Source: Catellatospora sp. KI3 (GTDB lineage: Bacteria; Actinomycetota; Actinomycetes; Mycobacteriales; Micromonosporaceae). Taken from it: a DNA stretch of 64,000 nucleotides. This document shows, one piece after another, positions 39,401-48,004 of this stretch (the first letter of the stretch is position 1; each line of letters starts with the position of its first letter). Where the stretch lies: positions 357,485 to 421,484 of the forward strand of contig NZ_JASAMB010000004.1 in the NCBI RefSeq assembly GCF_029948125.1, given 5' to 3'. Position numbers and translations under genes: made by a program. Below the pieces are notes generated by a model, which had not been told where the DNA came from, made no database searches, and saw only the letters and a program-made list of their open reading frames with translations.

Positions 39401-42400
39401 GAACTGCCAGCGGCCGACCGGCACGTTGGCGGGGTTGGTGCCGGCGGGGCCGCCGAAGACCGTCTGCGACAGCACGCCGTTCTTCGGGTCGTACGCGGTG
39501 CGCGCCGCGCCCATGATGTTGCCCGCGGCGTCGGTGGAGGTGCTGGACACCACCCGGTCGTCGTCGTCGAAGACCACCGACGTGGTGCGCTTGAGGCCGT
39601 CGGGGTCGACGGTGGTGGAGTCGGTGCGCGAGGCGGCGTCGACGTGGAAGCTGGTGACTGTCGCGCCGTTGTCGGTCCACTTGGTCAGCAGGTTGCCGAC
39701 GGCGTCGTACTCGTGGTCGGCCAGCAGGTACTCCCTGCCGGTGCCGTCCTTGCGGGTGATGGTCGCGACGAGGTCGTTGTCGAAGTACTCGTAGCAGGTC
39801 TGCCAGCCCATCGCGTCGGTGACGCAGGCCAGGCGGCCGGCCGCGTCGTAGGACCGCTGGCTGGTGACGAACTCGGTCGGGGCGGTCGGGCTGTTCGGGT
39901 CGCCCTTCCAGTTCATGATCTTCGTGGTCAGCAGCTGCCCGGCGGCGTCGAACACCGACCGCAGGCTCGTGCCGTCGGGACGGACCTGACCGGTCAGGTT
40001 GCCGGAGGCGTCGTAGGTGAAGGTCGTGAAGTTGCCGCGCTCGTCGGTGACCTTCCACTTCTGGCCGTACTGGTTGAACTCGCTGGTGGTGCCGCGTTTG
40101 GCGTCGCCCCCGGTGAGGTCGGATATCTCCTCGTAGGTGACGTTGCCGTCGGCGTCGTAGTCGGCCCTGGTCCGCGCGGTATGCGTGGCGCCGGTGATCC
40201 GGTCGGTCACCGGCGGCTGGGTCTGCGTGAGCACCCGCGACTGCTTGTCGTAGGTGAAGGTCGTCGTCAGTCCGGCCGGGTTGGTACTGGTCCGGTCGGT
40301 CTTGACGATGATGCGGCCCATGCCGTCATAGGTGTACTCGGTGACCATCCCGGACGGGTCCGTGATGCTGGCGAGATCCCCCGACTGGTAGTAGGCCAGC
40401 GACTGGGAGGTGCCGGTCGGCGAGATGATCTTGGTGACCAGGCCCTGCGGGACGAATCCGGCGTCGACCGCGGGTGTGTCCTGGTCGCCGCTGTAGACGC
40501 TGGTGCTCTTGCGGCCCAGCGGGTCGGTCACCGCCACGACGTTGCACTTGGCGTCGTAGGTGTAGGTGGTCTTGTAGGTGTCGTCCGTCGCCGAGGCCGA
40601 GCGCGCGTCGCGCGAGGTGGCCATCTTGTCGTTGCACGGATCGAGCGGGTTGGCGGCGTTGAGCGTGTACGTGTAGTACGTGGTGCCGCACTCCACCGGG
40701 TCCGATGACCGGTCCAGGCAGTTGACCTGCTCGACGGTGTTGCCGCGGGCGTCGTGCTCGGTCTCGGCGAAGTTGCCGTTGGCGTCGACGACGATCTGCA
40801 GGCGCCCGGTCGCGTCGAAGCCGTACAGCGTCTCGTTGCCGAGGGCGTCGGTGGTGGCGACCTTGCGGCCGGACGGCAGGGCGTAGGACTGGGTGGTCAG
40901 CGAGCCCCCGGTCGGGTCGGTGATGGCGTACTTCTTGATCAGAGAAGTGCCGGTCGCCTTGTCCCGGGCCTTGAACTGCGCGTCGGCCTGGCTCGCCGAC
41001 AGCTGGGTGCCCTTGTAGATCGCGACCTCGGCGAGGTCACCGGTGAAGTATCCGGTCAGATTGCCCTTCACATACGGCCAGTACGAGCTGGTCACAGCCT
41101 TGCCCGCGCCCAGGAAGGCGTAGGTGTCGCCGTTGGCGGTGACCGCGCCGCTCATCGAGCCGATCGCCGCGCCGTCGAGGTAGAGCGTCTGCGAACTGTT
41201 GCCCGCCGCCAGCGCCGCGTGGTGCCAGTTGCCGTCGTTGACCAGGCCCGGGGTGGTGATGGGCGTGGTGCTGGAGCCGCCCCAGAGCTTGCCCCGCAGC
41301 CGGCCGTCGGTGCCGACGTACAGCGCCGGGTTCCACTTGACCGCGTCGCTGCCGACCGGGGCGTCCTGGTAGCTGAAGATGTTGCCGCCGGCGGTGCTGC
41401 CTGAGGGCACGCGGAACCACAGCGAGATCGACCACGCCGCGCCCGCGTCCGGGATGACCGACGGAGGCAGGTTGACGTACGCGCCGGTGCCGTTGAAGGT
41501 GGCCGCCTGGGCGGCGTCGCCGAACGGCCCGGTCGACGAGCCGAGCACGACCCCGTTGACGTACTGCGCGACCGAACCCTCGATCTCGCTGGTGGCGTCG
41601 GTGCCGTCGGTGTCGGCCAGGCGCCAGTACTCGGTGGGCGACCCGCCCAGCACGGTGGTGGCGTAGGCCAGGTACGACCCCTCGAACGTCGGCGGACCCA
41701 CCGACCAGGTCCCCCCGTTCTCGTCGATCACCTGCGTGAACTCGCCGGAGGTCGGGCTGTAGGACACCTGGGCGGCGACCCGGGAGGACGGGTTGGTGAC
41801 CTTCTTGAGCGGGTGGGCATAGGTGTCGCGGGCGTACTTCAGCGCGGTGACGTCCGCGGCGGTGAGCGGCCGGTCGAAGAAGGCCACCTCCCCGACGCTG
41901 CCGTTGAAGAAGCTGGCGGTGCCCAGGTTGTTCTGAGCGTTGTACGAAGGCTGGTTGGGCCATCCGCCGCCCAGGTAGCCGGCGCCGATGAACTGGCGGC
42001 GCTGGCGGCCGCCGACCACGACGCCGCTCTTGCTGCCCACGGCGACGCCGTCCTGGTACATCGTCTGGGTGTTGCCGGCGGCGCTGAGCACGACCTGGTG
42101 CCAGTTGCCGTCGTTGACCGCCGGTCCGGTGGACACGATCGGGGCGTGCACGGTCGGCGACCAGATCTGGTCACCCTCCAGCGGGGTCTTGCAGGTCCAC
42201 AGGTTCAGCTGGGTGCCCTGGGCCGTGCTCGCGCTGGACACCGACAGGCAGCGGTTCGTGGCGGTGAACACGATGTTGCCGTTGCTGTCGAAGCGCCAGT
42301 TCTGCGCGGTCCCGCCGTTGCAGGTCCAGATGACGACCATCTTGTTGTTCGAACCGTCGTTGCCGTCCAGGCACCGGGTGACGCCGTTGATCGTTACCGT

Positions 42401-45400
42401 CAGAGTGGAGCCGGTCAGGGTCCAGTTCTGGTTGGCCTGGCCGTTGCACAGGAACAGCTCGACCGGGGTGCCGTTGGTGGTGCCGGAGTTGTGCACGTCG
42501 GCGCACAGACCCGAGGCGGCGCCGTACAGCGGGCCGAGGTTGCCGGTCCCCGGCAGGGTCGGGAACTGGCCGGCGAGCTTGCCGCCGCTGTCGACGTACA
42601 GGGTGGGGGTGTAACCCCATTTGGCGGTGCTCTGCGTGGCCGGGTCGTCGACGGACTGGCTCAGCAGCACCTTGCCGGTCGCGGTGGTCTTGAACCAGAG
42701 GCTGGCCGAGCGGTAGCCGGACTCGTTGCCCAGCTGGGACGGCAGCGCCACCGACGAGCCGGTGCCGTTGAAGCCGACCGCGGTGCTCGTCAGGCCCGGA
42801 ATCGGTCCGGCCTGGCCATAGGTGACGCCGCGGTAGTCGCCGTTGTCGGCACCGGCCTTGTCGGAGGCGGCGCTGGCCGCGACTTCGCCGCCGGCCTCGG
42901 TCAGCCGCCAGTTGGAGGTGGCGCCGAGGTTGCGCACGACCGACGGGTACAGCGAGGTGGAGGCGCTGCCGGTGGCGTACTCGTAGGCGGTGCAGGCGGT
43001 GGCCGAGGTCGGCGGGCACACCTTGGTGAGCAGGTCACCGGAGTACTCGTACTGCCAGACCGAGACGCTGGCCGGGTCGGTGGGCACGGCGCGGTCGGTG
43101 CGGATCGCCGACACGTGCGCCGGGGTGGTGGTGGTCCAGTCGATGAACAGGGACCGGCCCGAGGCCGACGTGATCTGGCTCGGCTTGCCGCTGAGGTACG
43201 TGAACGTCAGCTTGCGCCCGGCGAGGTCGGTCACGGAGCTGATCGGGTAGGCGCCGTTCACCGGCGTGGACTGGCTGCGGAAGGAGAACCGTGTGCCGTC
43301 CTTCTCCAGCAGGTCGTAGCCGCCGGTCGGCGAGGTCGCCGACGAGCAGGTGGCGGCCTGGCCGTTGGCGGCCACGCAGCTGATGGTGCCGCTGCGGCCG
43401 CCCGGGGCGGCGAAGGTGCCGTCGGGGCTGATGCCGTACGCGGCCTCCTGGCCCGAACCGTAGCGGACCACGACGCCCTGGATGACGCCGGCGGCGTCCT
43501 TGACCTCGGTCGCCGAAGAGTCCAGGACGCTCGACCAGCCGGCGCCCAGTGCTGAGGCCGCGCGCGGATCCTGGCTGTTGTAGGTGCGCTCGATCGACAG
43601 CCCCGGGCCGACCGTCGTCACCACGGCGTCGGTCGCGGCGGTGGTGTAGTTGCCCACGCTCGGCTCGAAGCCGCGGCCGCCGTTGCGCGACAGGGTGGAG
43701 GTGATCACCGGCTGGGCGGGCATCGTGGTCAGCATGGACCAGCGCGGCGAGCTGTTGGAGGTGCCGTCGCTGACCGCGACCATCCAGGAGTAGGTCTTGC
43801 CGCGTACGAGTTTGCCGGCCGGCACCTGGTAGGTGGAGGTGGGCCGCCAGCCGGAGTCGTCGACCTTCACGCCGTCGTCGTCGAAGACGGCGAAGTCGTA
43901 GGTGAGGGTGCCGCTCTTGTCGGGGTCGTGCGCGTCGGCGACCAGGACCGGCGTCAGCGAGGCCGTGTTGTAGCCGCTGGGCGGGTAGGCCGCGTCGATC
44001 TGGGGCGAGTTCGGGCCGCTGTAGGTGACGAGCAGGTACGGCGCGTAGGCGTAGTTGGCGTAGTCGCGGGAGGTGAACCGCTTCCAGTAGTTGCTCACCG
44101 TCTCCGACGGGGCGGTCAGGGCCAGTCCGTAGTTCGACCCGCCCGTCAGCCAGCCCTGGATCGCCGAGGTGGTCAGCGGGATTTCGACCCAGTTGCCCAC
44201 CGAGCGGTTGCCGGAGGTGTTGGTGCACGCCCGGCCGGGCGGGGGCGTGGCCGAACCGATCTGGGTGCCCAGGGTCGGGCCGGGCCAGGCCACCGAGGGC
44301 GACCAGGAGGTGTTCACCAGGCGGACGTTGACCTGGCTGGCGGTGCAGTTCCAGGTCCAGCTCAGGAAGGTGCGCAGCGTCACCGACGACAGCGTCGCCC
44401 CGCTGAAGGTGGTCTGGAATCCGTAGAACGAGATGAACGACCGGGCCACGTGGGTGCCGCCGTCCCAGGTGCCGACGGCGAGGTTGTTGGCGGTGGAGTG
44501 GTTCGAGGTATCGGTCTTGTAGACGTACGTGTCGGCGTTGGTGCGGAAGGAGGACGGGTCGATGCTGACCGGGTAGACGCGGGCGGGGTCGTCGAGCCAG
44601 GCCCGGTCGGCGGTCACCTTGAGGGCAGGCGCGCCGTCGACGGTGATCAGCTCGTACGCCACGGCGGTGGAGGTGGTGAAGTCGCCGGACGGGTCGAGCT
44701 TGGAGTCGTACATGAACCCGGCCGGGATCGACGCCTGCTCGCGGCCTTCGGCGTCGGTGAAGACGACCGAGCCGTCGGCGGCCAGCGCGGCGGTGAGCCC
44801 CTGAAGGCGCAGCGGGAAGACGAACTCAGACGGCGCGCTGCGGGACTCCAGCACCAGGGTGTCCTTGTACCCGTCGGCGAGGATCTCGACCCGCAGGTCC
44901 ACGCCCGGCTGCACCGACCGGTACACGACCTCGTTGGCGTCGGCGGCACCGGGCACGTCGGCCGCGCCTGCCAGCCCGTAGGACACCCCCTGGCCCCGGC
45001 CGAGGTTCATCGTCACGAGCTTCGGGTCGGCGGCCGAGACGGCCATGGACACGTCGGTCGGCGCGGCCTTCTGCGTGAACCGGTTCCCGACGCGGACCAG
45101 GCTGCGGTCGATGGCACGCCAGGCGCCCTTGGCGTCCCGGAAGTTGACCGGGTCGGAGAATATCTTGCGGGAGTAGGTGCCGTCGGCGTTGCGGAACAGG
45201 TCGGAGGTCTCAGTCGCGCCGTCGGCGACCCGGACGCTGGTCGCGGCGTCGAAGCGACCCTCCCGGCGCGGCGTGGTCCACGGGCGCTTCGGGGTCTTCG
45301 GCTCGGCCGGGCCGCGCGAGACGCCGTTGGCGTCGGTCGCCGACGAGGGCACGTAGTGCTGTCCACCCGGTGCCCGGCCGCGGTCCTGCACCGGGACGCC

Positions 45401-45610
45401 CTCGAAGGTGCCGCCGGCCCATGCCGGGTGCTGCACCAGCCAGGTCCACAGCGACGCGAGCGGGAACTCCCCTGAGGACGGGACGAGCTGCGCCGGTAGG
45501 CCGATGCCGGCCACCAGCAGCAGCGTCAGCAGCGTCACCAGACGGCGACGCCATCTGCTGCGACCTGCCCTCGGGCATGGCTGTACCTCGTGCGCACTGA
45601 TCCCGTGCAT
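33434..45610 (-). CDS. Giant secreted RHS/YD-repeat polymorphic toxin with HINT domain
   Basis: About 4,058 residues from the ATG at 45610; the frame is open further upstream, but this start has gagggg and a signal sequence (RRRLVTLLTLLLVAGIGLPA). Approximate order by residue: N-terminal region 40-350; DNRLRE-like domain 350-560; LamG-like domain 915-1200 interrupted by a ricin-B lectin with repeated QNW motifs; a second LamG 1350-1535; YD/RHS repeats with a third LamG near 2085-2535, split by FG-GAP repeats (LADLNGDGRTDLIGRD); more YD repeats; RHS core end (RYSYGDNNPLTRTDPSGH) near 3400; Gly/Ala-rich hydrophobic zone 3560-3750; HINT pretoxin 3760-3920 ending VLVHN; and a C-terminal toxin of about 135 residues with no family I recognise. 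It probably kills competing cells on contact or as a released protein. Confidence 0.93.
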   Translation of the reverse strand: MHGISAHEVQPCPRAGRSRWRRRLVTLLTLLLVAGIGLPAQLVPSSGEFPLASLWTWLVQHPAWAGGTFEGVPVQDRGRAPGGQHYVPSSATDANGVSRGPAEPKTPKRPWTTPRREGRFDAATSVRVADGATETSDLFRNADGTYSRKIFSDPVNFRDAKGAWRAIDRSLVRVGNRFTQKAAPTDVSMAVSAADPKLVTMNLGRGQGVSYGLAGAADVPGAADANEVVYRSVQPGVDLRVEILADGYKDTLVLESRSAPSEFVFPLRLQGLTAALAADGSVVFTDAEGREQASIPAGFMYDSKLDPSGDFTTSTAVAYELITVDGAPALKVTADRAWLDDPARVYPVSIDPSSFRTNADTYVYKTDTSNHSTANNLAVGTWDGGTHVARSFISFYGFQTTFSGATLSSVTLRTFLSWTWNCTASQVNVRLVNTSWSPSVAWPGPTLGTQIGSATPPPGRACTNTSGNRSVGNWVEIPLTTSAIQGWLTGGSNYGLALTAPSETVSNYWKRFTSRDYANYAYAPYLLVTYSGPNSPQIDAAYPPSGYNTASLTPVLVADAHDPDKSGTLTYDFAVFDDDGVKVDDSGWRPTSTYQVPAGKLVRGKTYSWMVAVSDGTSNSSPRWSMLTTMPAQPVITSTLSRNGGRGFEPSVGNYTTAATDAVVTTVGPGLSIERTYNSQDPRAASALGAGWSSVLDSSATEVKDAAGVIQGVVVRYGSGQEAAYGISPDGTFAAPGGRSGTISCVAANGQAATCSSATSPTGGYDLLEKDGTRFSFRSQSTPVNGAYPISSVTDLAGRKLTFTYLSGKPSQITSASGRSLFIDWTTTTPAHVSAIRTDRAVPTDPASVSVWQYEYSGDLLTKVCPPTSATACTAYEYATGSASTSLYPSVVRNLGATSNWRLTEAGGEVAASAASDKAGADNGDYRGVTYGQAGPIPGLTSTAVGFNGTGSSVALPSQLGNESGYRSASLWFKTTATGKVLLSQSVDDPATQSTAKWGYTPTLYVDSGGKLAGQFPTLPGTGNLGPLYGAASGLCADVHNSGTTNGTPVELFLCNGQANQNWTLTGSTLTVTINGVTRCLDGNDGSNNKMVVIWTCNGGTAQNWRFDSNGNIVFTATNRCLSVSSASTAQGTQLNLWTCKTPLEGDQIWSPTVHAPIVSTGPAVNDGNWHQVVLSAAGNTQTMYQDGVAVGSKSGVVVGGRQRRQFIGAGYLGGGWPNQPSYNAQNNLGTASFFNGSVGEVAFFDRPLTAADVTALKYARDTYAHPLKKVTNPSSRVAAQVSYSPTSGEFTQVIDENGGTWSVGPPTFEGSYLAYATTVLGGSPTEYWRLADTDGTDATSEIEGSVAQYVNGVVLGSSTGPFGDAAQAATFNGTGAYVNLPPSVIPDAGAAWSISLWFRVPSGSTAGGNIFSYQDAPVGSDAVKWNPALYVGTDGRLRGKLWGGSSTTPITTPGLVNDGNWHHAALAAGNSSQTLYLDGAAIGSMSGAVTANGDTYAFLGAGKAVTSSYWPYVKGNLTGYFTGDLAEVAIYKGTQLSASQADAQFKARDKATGTSLIKKYAITDPTGGSLTTQSYALPSGRKVATTDALGNETLYGFDATGRLQIVVDANGNFAETEHDARGNTVEQVNCLDRSSDPVECGTTYYTYTLNAANPLDPCNDKMATSRDARSASATDDTYKTTYTYDAKCNVVAVTDPLGRKSTSVYSGDQDTPAVDAGFVPQGLVTKIISPTGTSQSLAYYQSGDLASITDPSGMVTEYTYDGMGRIIVKTDRTSTNPAGLTTTFTYDKQSRVLTQTQPPVTDRITGATHTARTRADYDADGNVTYEEISDLTGGDAKRGTTSEFNQYGQKWKVTDERGNFTTFTYDASGNLTGQVRPDGTSLRSVFDAAGQLLTTKIMNWKGDPNSPTAPTEFVTSQRSYDAAGRLACVTDAMGWQTCYEYFDNDLVATITRKDGTGREYLLADHEYDAVGNLLTKWTDNGATVTSFHVDAASRTDSTTVDPDGLKRTTSVVFDDDDRVVSSTSTDAAGNIMGAARTAYDPKNGVLSQTVFGGPAGTNPANVPVGRWQFDATSGPYAVDAVGNNRAVATGGVSWSTDHAITATAGSAVFDGTGAFTGNTGTVDTMNSFTVAAWVKLSATATTPVVIASQDGRNVSGFTLYHNKANGLWTFAMPRADVNGTLSDVVMSSAAASTGVWTHVAAVFNTDDTDGADTIKIYVNGTLAGTTTRAAQPWTAAGPTVLGAGKAGGDLNGRVDLVTRTTGGNLVLYSNSGGAVGTALGAGTTVATGVGGLSHLSLADLNGDGRTDLIGRDASGALLFHPGTGAYGTVSFGPPVTLSASGLSTMTWIGTGDFNGDGRVDVVARDPGGLLMFYRNLGNRAGSPVLATTGVQIGLGWNGISWIGTVDLNGDGWADLLGRGSGDVMLYYLNRKLTSPGFTASAQATTATFAGYGLSAGDFNGDGRGDLIGRDTSGSVWLYPATGGTGTATLGTRVQLGSSAFTGIDLHLSANLDGDAAAGWRGTIDDVQIYQRALSATDITALKNGSAAIPAAGATVSRSSYNLDTAGLATSVVDPLGNVTDYTYDEAGRVAVTKSPSITAETFSGQTTARAVSYLGYNTFGAVVESQDPTGQLTTTTYNALGQPVATTLPSYTPPGSSTPLTPQATSEYDNLGRLVTETDPLNNATTYVYDQLGRLAKTTAPDGGVTTMAYDAIGDPLSVTGPTGAVAQSTYDYLGRKCTSTQLVRQPTAQVLTTTYSYGATPVLCSAATPALDPGRLTKVQSPGGLVTRTAHNAAGEATSTTDAAGYTTSYLYDALGRQTRTTAADNTHTDVTYDMLGQVVVGEQFNATNVSLARTTTAYDRGGNPVSVTDPRLNTTTFTYDATGMLVSQVQPVSAVVGSGITSTFGYDLAGRRTRFTDGRGNAFWTTYNTWGLPESQIEPATTAYPNLADRTYTTAYDKAGRAVTQTSPGGVTVVNTYDETGNLTRQAGSGAEAATTDRVFDYDLAGRPVSISRPGGDTTLTYDDASRPLTITAGTLGDTAYEWNADSLLAKRTDAAGQTVFTYNAGRLEHVTNGSAVQVDYSNFNAFGQPQRVVYGGGTARVLGYDSAHRLASDELLTSTNQQIGKITYGYDANGNETSKTVIKGGVATANAYTYDYADRLTSWTTGSVTTDYDYDKSGNRVQAGASTFTYDQRNRLLTSGSTSYAYTARGTLQTTTQGTVPAGSAFDAFDQVASQTSTSGVTQTYTYDGLGRAVRAGHKYSGIGNSLAADDPTPASPASGDEATYVRGPGGSVIGTQVGAAQRYAWTDLHTDVVGQFTATGASLAGSATYDPFGKPIGTSTLIGRLGYQSEWTDTSTGRVNMAARWYNPDTGQFDSRDTYSNSPVGSSGAANRYSYGDNNPLTRTDPSGHFPTVTDSGTTKADIEERNKYYVAEAKKKATPPPPPKTTCGKTRPGSKDWYAIGCDIKLKQSCPHMPGGVENTFANCTELSYTGDGCSINGMSFKYSELGVVSCVDLAQFVDDLAGDYLGYDNDRLKKWITAEVLGKAIDKAGAAGVRRAQKEEEARCKADFWCSNAGWVGAAVSMVAGVVAYAGCMAVGVAAGAVTMGAATLGAAVVCGAVSGAIAGLAGSLAQSVAVNGWGALTSGDAWKSALTASLVGAVGGAVGGFAGFVTGGMAAAAGAGLAARIGTGLLSGAASGAISGGLTSAAEYGVGCLLDQECTSEGLADSMLRGTITGAITGGISGGFGAGLNKGGACHSFDPATPVLMAGGVTQPIGTVRIGDEVLATDPQTGETAAQKVTALHVNFDVELTDISVGAPTEPRLALEGRGPARGAGTTRGPTATLKTTQNHPFWDATDGRWVDAAHLTVGHELVGPDGDVQYVLAVRNYLGGRQMRDLTVANLHTYYVVAGGGPVLVHNNIDSCSLVMVRSARADGGMRANAAALRLWGGEGNGFSGVYDTSTRFFSAYVSQGPAQVKGMLRNGAHTKINEEDFGDSFETVGFAMVVKNDVVHVTWKSGGVNKLNWGQDEAPEMFRADILEAIRSATGMNVTG

Positions 45611-45790
45611 CCCGCGATCCCCTCGTGAGTGCCGCACCGCGGCAGAGGGGAGTTTGTTCGAGCGCGGCCCGCGCAACAAGGTCGCAAATTGGACAGCCAG
45701 ATCGGACTGTCCGATCAGGCTGTTCGAATCGTCGCGCCCCAACGGGCACTAGCAGCGGATCCATCGCAAACACATCGCTGACAGTTTCCT

Positions 45791-45808
45791 GAGTGACATG
45801 AGTCACTC
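45791..45808. promoter_or_regulatory. Inverted repeat upstream of the RHS toxin gene
   Basis: gagtgac (45791-45797) and gtcactc (45802-45808) flank atga. It lies in the 276-bp gap between the downstream end of the TPR protein gene (45887) and the toxin start (45610), both on the minus strand, about 180 bases before the toxin ATG. It could be an operator or a weak terminator. The rest of the gap is AT-richer and probably holds the toxin promoter. Confidence 0.4.
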
Positions 45809-45886
45809 TTGCCGCCGATCGCGACGCGTGCTGGGACGTTCCCGGACCGCGGCCGGCGCACACCCGGCACCGGCAGAAGGCCCAGG

Positions 45887-48004
45887 TCAGTACACGAACC
45901 GCAGCCGGGTCATCACCTGGCTCAGTTCACCGGCGGCACCGGTCGGCATCCGGCCCGCGACGGTGCGCAGCATCCCGTCGGCGGCCACCGACACCCAGAC
46001 GACGCCGTCCTCGGTAGGCGACACGCGTACGAACCGGGCCGTCCCCGGCAGCGAGTTGATCTGCTGCGCGGCGGTCCCGGTGACGATCGCCTGCGCGGAC
46101 ATGGCCTTGATCAGCCGGTCGGCCACCTTGCCCGCCAGCTGCTCGCGCTCGGCCTCGGTACGGTACCCGCTGGTCAGCGGCACCGACCGGACCGACAGGC
46201 GGCGCAGCCGGTCCGGTGCGGACAGGTCGACGGCACCGCTGACGGTGTCGGTCAGCTGCCAGGTGTCCGGCTGGCACAGCTCGATCCCGCCGACCCAGTC
46301 GCCGTACGGCTTCATCGTCAGCGGGGACTGCTCCTGCCCGGCCGTGGTCGCCCCCAGCAGCCGCCCGTCGGCGTAGAAGCTGACCCGGTACTCCCCCGAC
46401 GTACGGCATCCGGACATGAACAGCGTCACCTGGTACGGCAGGAACTGCGCGGACTCGTCGGCGTTCCAGACCAGGTGCACGCTCTGGTTGGCCAGCTCGC
46501 TCCAGCCCTGCACGCCGTCGCCCCGGTGGTTGACCACCACCGACACCCGGGCCCCGCGCGGGATGTGCCGCAGCTGGTAGTGCACGGTGAGGATCGACCC
46601 TGCCGACGTCGCCCCCAGCCCCGATATCTCGGCCGACGGTGCCGCCACGGCGGCGCCGGGCGCCTCCATCTCGGCCTGCGCCGCCACCGTCATCGCCTGC
46701 AGCCGTCGGACTGCCGGTTCCAGATCGGACTGCTGCCCGGCCAGCGTCTCGAGGGTGGCCCGCATGCTGGCGAAGGTCTCCCGCCGCTCCTCGACGTACG
46801 GCCGGGCGCGCGTGACCTCCAGGCCGCGGCGCAGCGCGTCCGCGGCGGCGCCCTCCCGGTGCTGCCCGAGCAGCGCGAGCGTCAGGTTGATCCACGGGAT
46901 GGGCAGGTTCGCGTTGCGGCTGATGGCCTGGCGGGAGTAGTCCTCCGACCGGCGGTAGTCCTCCAGGTGGAAGTAGATGGCGCCGAGACCGGCCGTGGTC
47001 GTGAAGTCGTCGCCACCGAGCTCGACGGCGCGCAGCAGGTCGGCGGCGGCGGCTTCGCGGGCCTGCTTGCTGCTGGCGCTGAACACGAACGTCGACGTCT
47101 GCCCCTCCGGGCTGTCGGCGAGCTGCCGGGCCTGGGCGCGCCGCTGGTAGGCGACGGCGTAGTCGCCGTACGCGGCGATGGCCCGGCTGTAGTCGGCGAC
47201 CGCCTGGAGGAAGTCGCGCCGGGCGGCGGCGTGGTCACCGGCGATGACCGCCGCGATCGCCGCCTCCGGCACCCGGTCGGCGGGCCGGACCGCGACCACC
47301 ACGCTGGTGGCGGTGCAGGCGGTCACGATGACGACGGCGGGCCAGATGAGGTAGCGCCGGACGCCGGGCGCCACGGTCAGGGCCAGGCCGAGCAGGGTGA
47401 GCGCGACGGCGAGCAGGGTGACCACGCCGACATACAGATCGGACTTGTCGCCCCAGGAACCGGCGTGCAGCTGCGCGGCCTGCTGGCGCAGGGTCGCCGC
47501 GTTCGGGCCCTCCATCAGCTGGTCCCAGAGCCGGTCGTGGCGGCGTTCGTAGGCCGGGTCGGTCAGCACCTTCGACACATCGGACACCTTCGCCGCGGCC
47601 GCGCGCCAGGTCTTCGCGTCGGCGGCCGCCTTCGCGTCGCCGAGCAGCTCCGCGGTGATCTCGGCGATGTCGCCGCGCCGGGTGATCGTCGAGACCTCCA
47701 TGTAGTTCGCGGCGTCCTCGTAGAAGGCGTCCTGCGCGCTGTTCTGGTCGGCCAGGGCCAGCACCGACGAGCGCTGCGCCTCGCGGCCCACGGTGGCCTG
47801 CCGGGCGCCCGCGTCGGCGGCCGCGAAGCCGATCAGCCCGCCGAGCAGCGCGATCAGCGCGACTGAGACGGCGACCCGCCGCTTGAACACGGTGTCGAGT
47901 TCGTTGTCGAACTCGGCGTCGGTGGGCTCGGCCGCGACGGCCGCGGGGTCCATGTCGGACACGACGTCTCCGGGGGCGGTGGGGTACGGGTCGGTGCTGG
48001 TCAT
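45887..48004 (-). CDS. Membrane protein with TPR-like repeats, unknown function
   Basis: 705 residues. One transmembrane helix near residue 45 (VAVSVALIALLGGLIGFAAA), a helical extracytoplasmic part of about 130 residues, then two helices (VVTLLAVALTLLGLALTVAP, LIWPAVVIVTACTATSVVVA). Next come TPR-like units (FLQAVADYSRAIAAYGDYAV, AAGLGAIYFHLEDYRRSEDY, NLTLALLGQHREGAAADALR) and a beta-rich C-terminal domain with a Cys pair (FMSGCRTSGEYRVSFYADGR, GIELCQPDTWQLTD). The ATG at 48004 overlaps the upstream gene stop (ATGA). The upstream protein shares the helix-helical domain-two helices plan, so the two probably form a complex. Confidence 0.78.
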   Translation of the reverse strand: MTSTDPYPTAPGDVVSDMDPAAVAAEPTDAEFDNELDTVFKRRVAVSVALIALLGGLIGFAAADAGARQATVGREAQRSSVLALADQNSAQDAFYEDAANYMEVSTITRRGDIAEITAELLGDAKAAADAKTWRAAAAKVSDVSKVLTDPAYERRHDRLWDQLMEGPNAATLRQQAAQLHAGSWGDKSDLYVGVVTLLAVALTLLGLALTVAPGVRRYLIWPAVVIVTACTATSVVVAVRPADRVPEAAIAAVIAGDHAAARRDFLQAVADYSRAIAAYGDYAVAYQRRAQARQLADSPEGQTSTFVFSASSKQAREAAAADLLRAVELGGDDFTTTAGLGAIYFHLEDYRRSEDYSRQAISRNANLPIPWINLTLALLGQHREGAAADALRRGLEVTRARPYVEERRETFASMRATLETLAGQQSDLEPAVRRLQAMTVAAQAEMEAPGAAVAAPSAEISGLGATSAGSILTVHYQLRHIPRGARVSVVVNHRGDGVQGWSELANQSVHLVWNADESAQFLPYQVTLFMSGCRTSGEYRVSFYADGRLLGATTAGQEQSPLTMKPYGDWVGGIELCQPDTWQLTDTVSGAVDLSAPDRLRRLSVRSVPLTSGYRTEAEREQLAGKVADRLIKAMSAQAIVTGTAAQQINSLPGTARFVRVSPTEDGVVWVSVAADGMLRTVAGRMPTGAAGELSQVMTRLRFVY

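Noticed and set aside
37121..40708. 1,195-codon plus-strand open frame inside the RHS gene
   Set aside because: Gly/Val/Arg-rich antisense artefact; the minus strand shows clear YD, LamG and FG-GAP motifs throughout.
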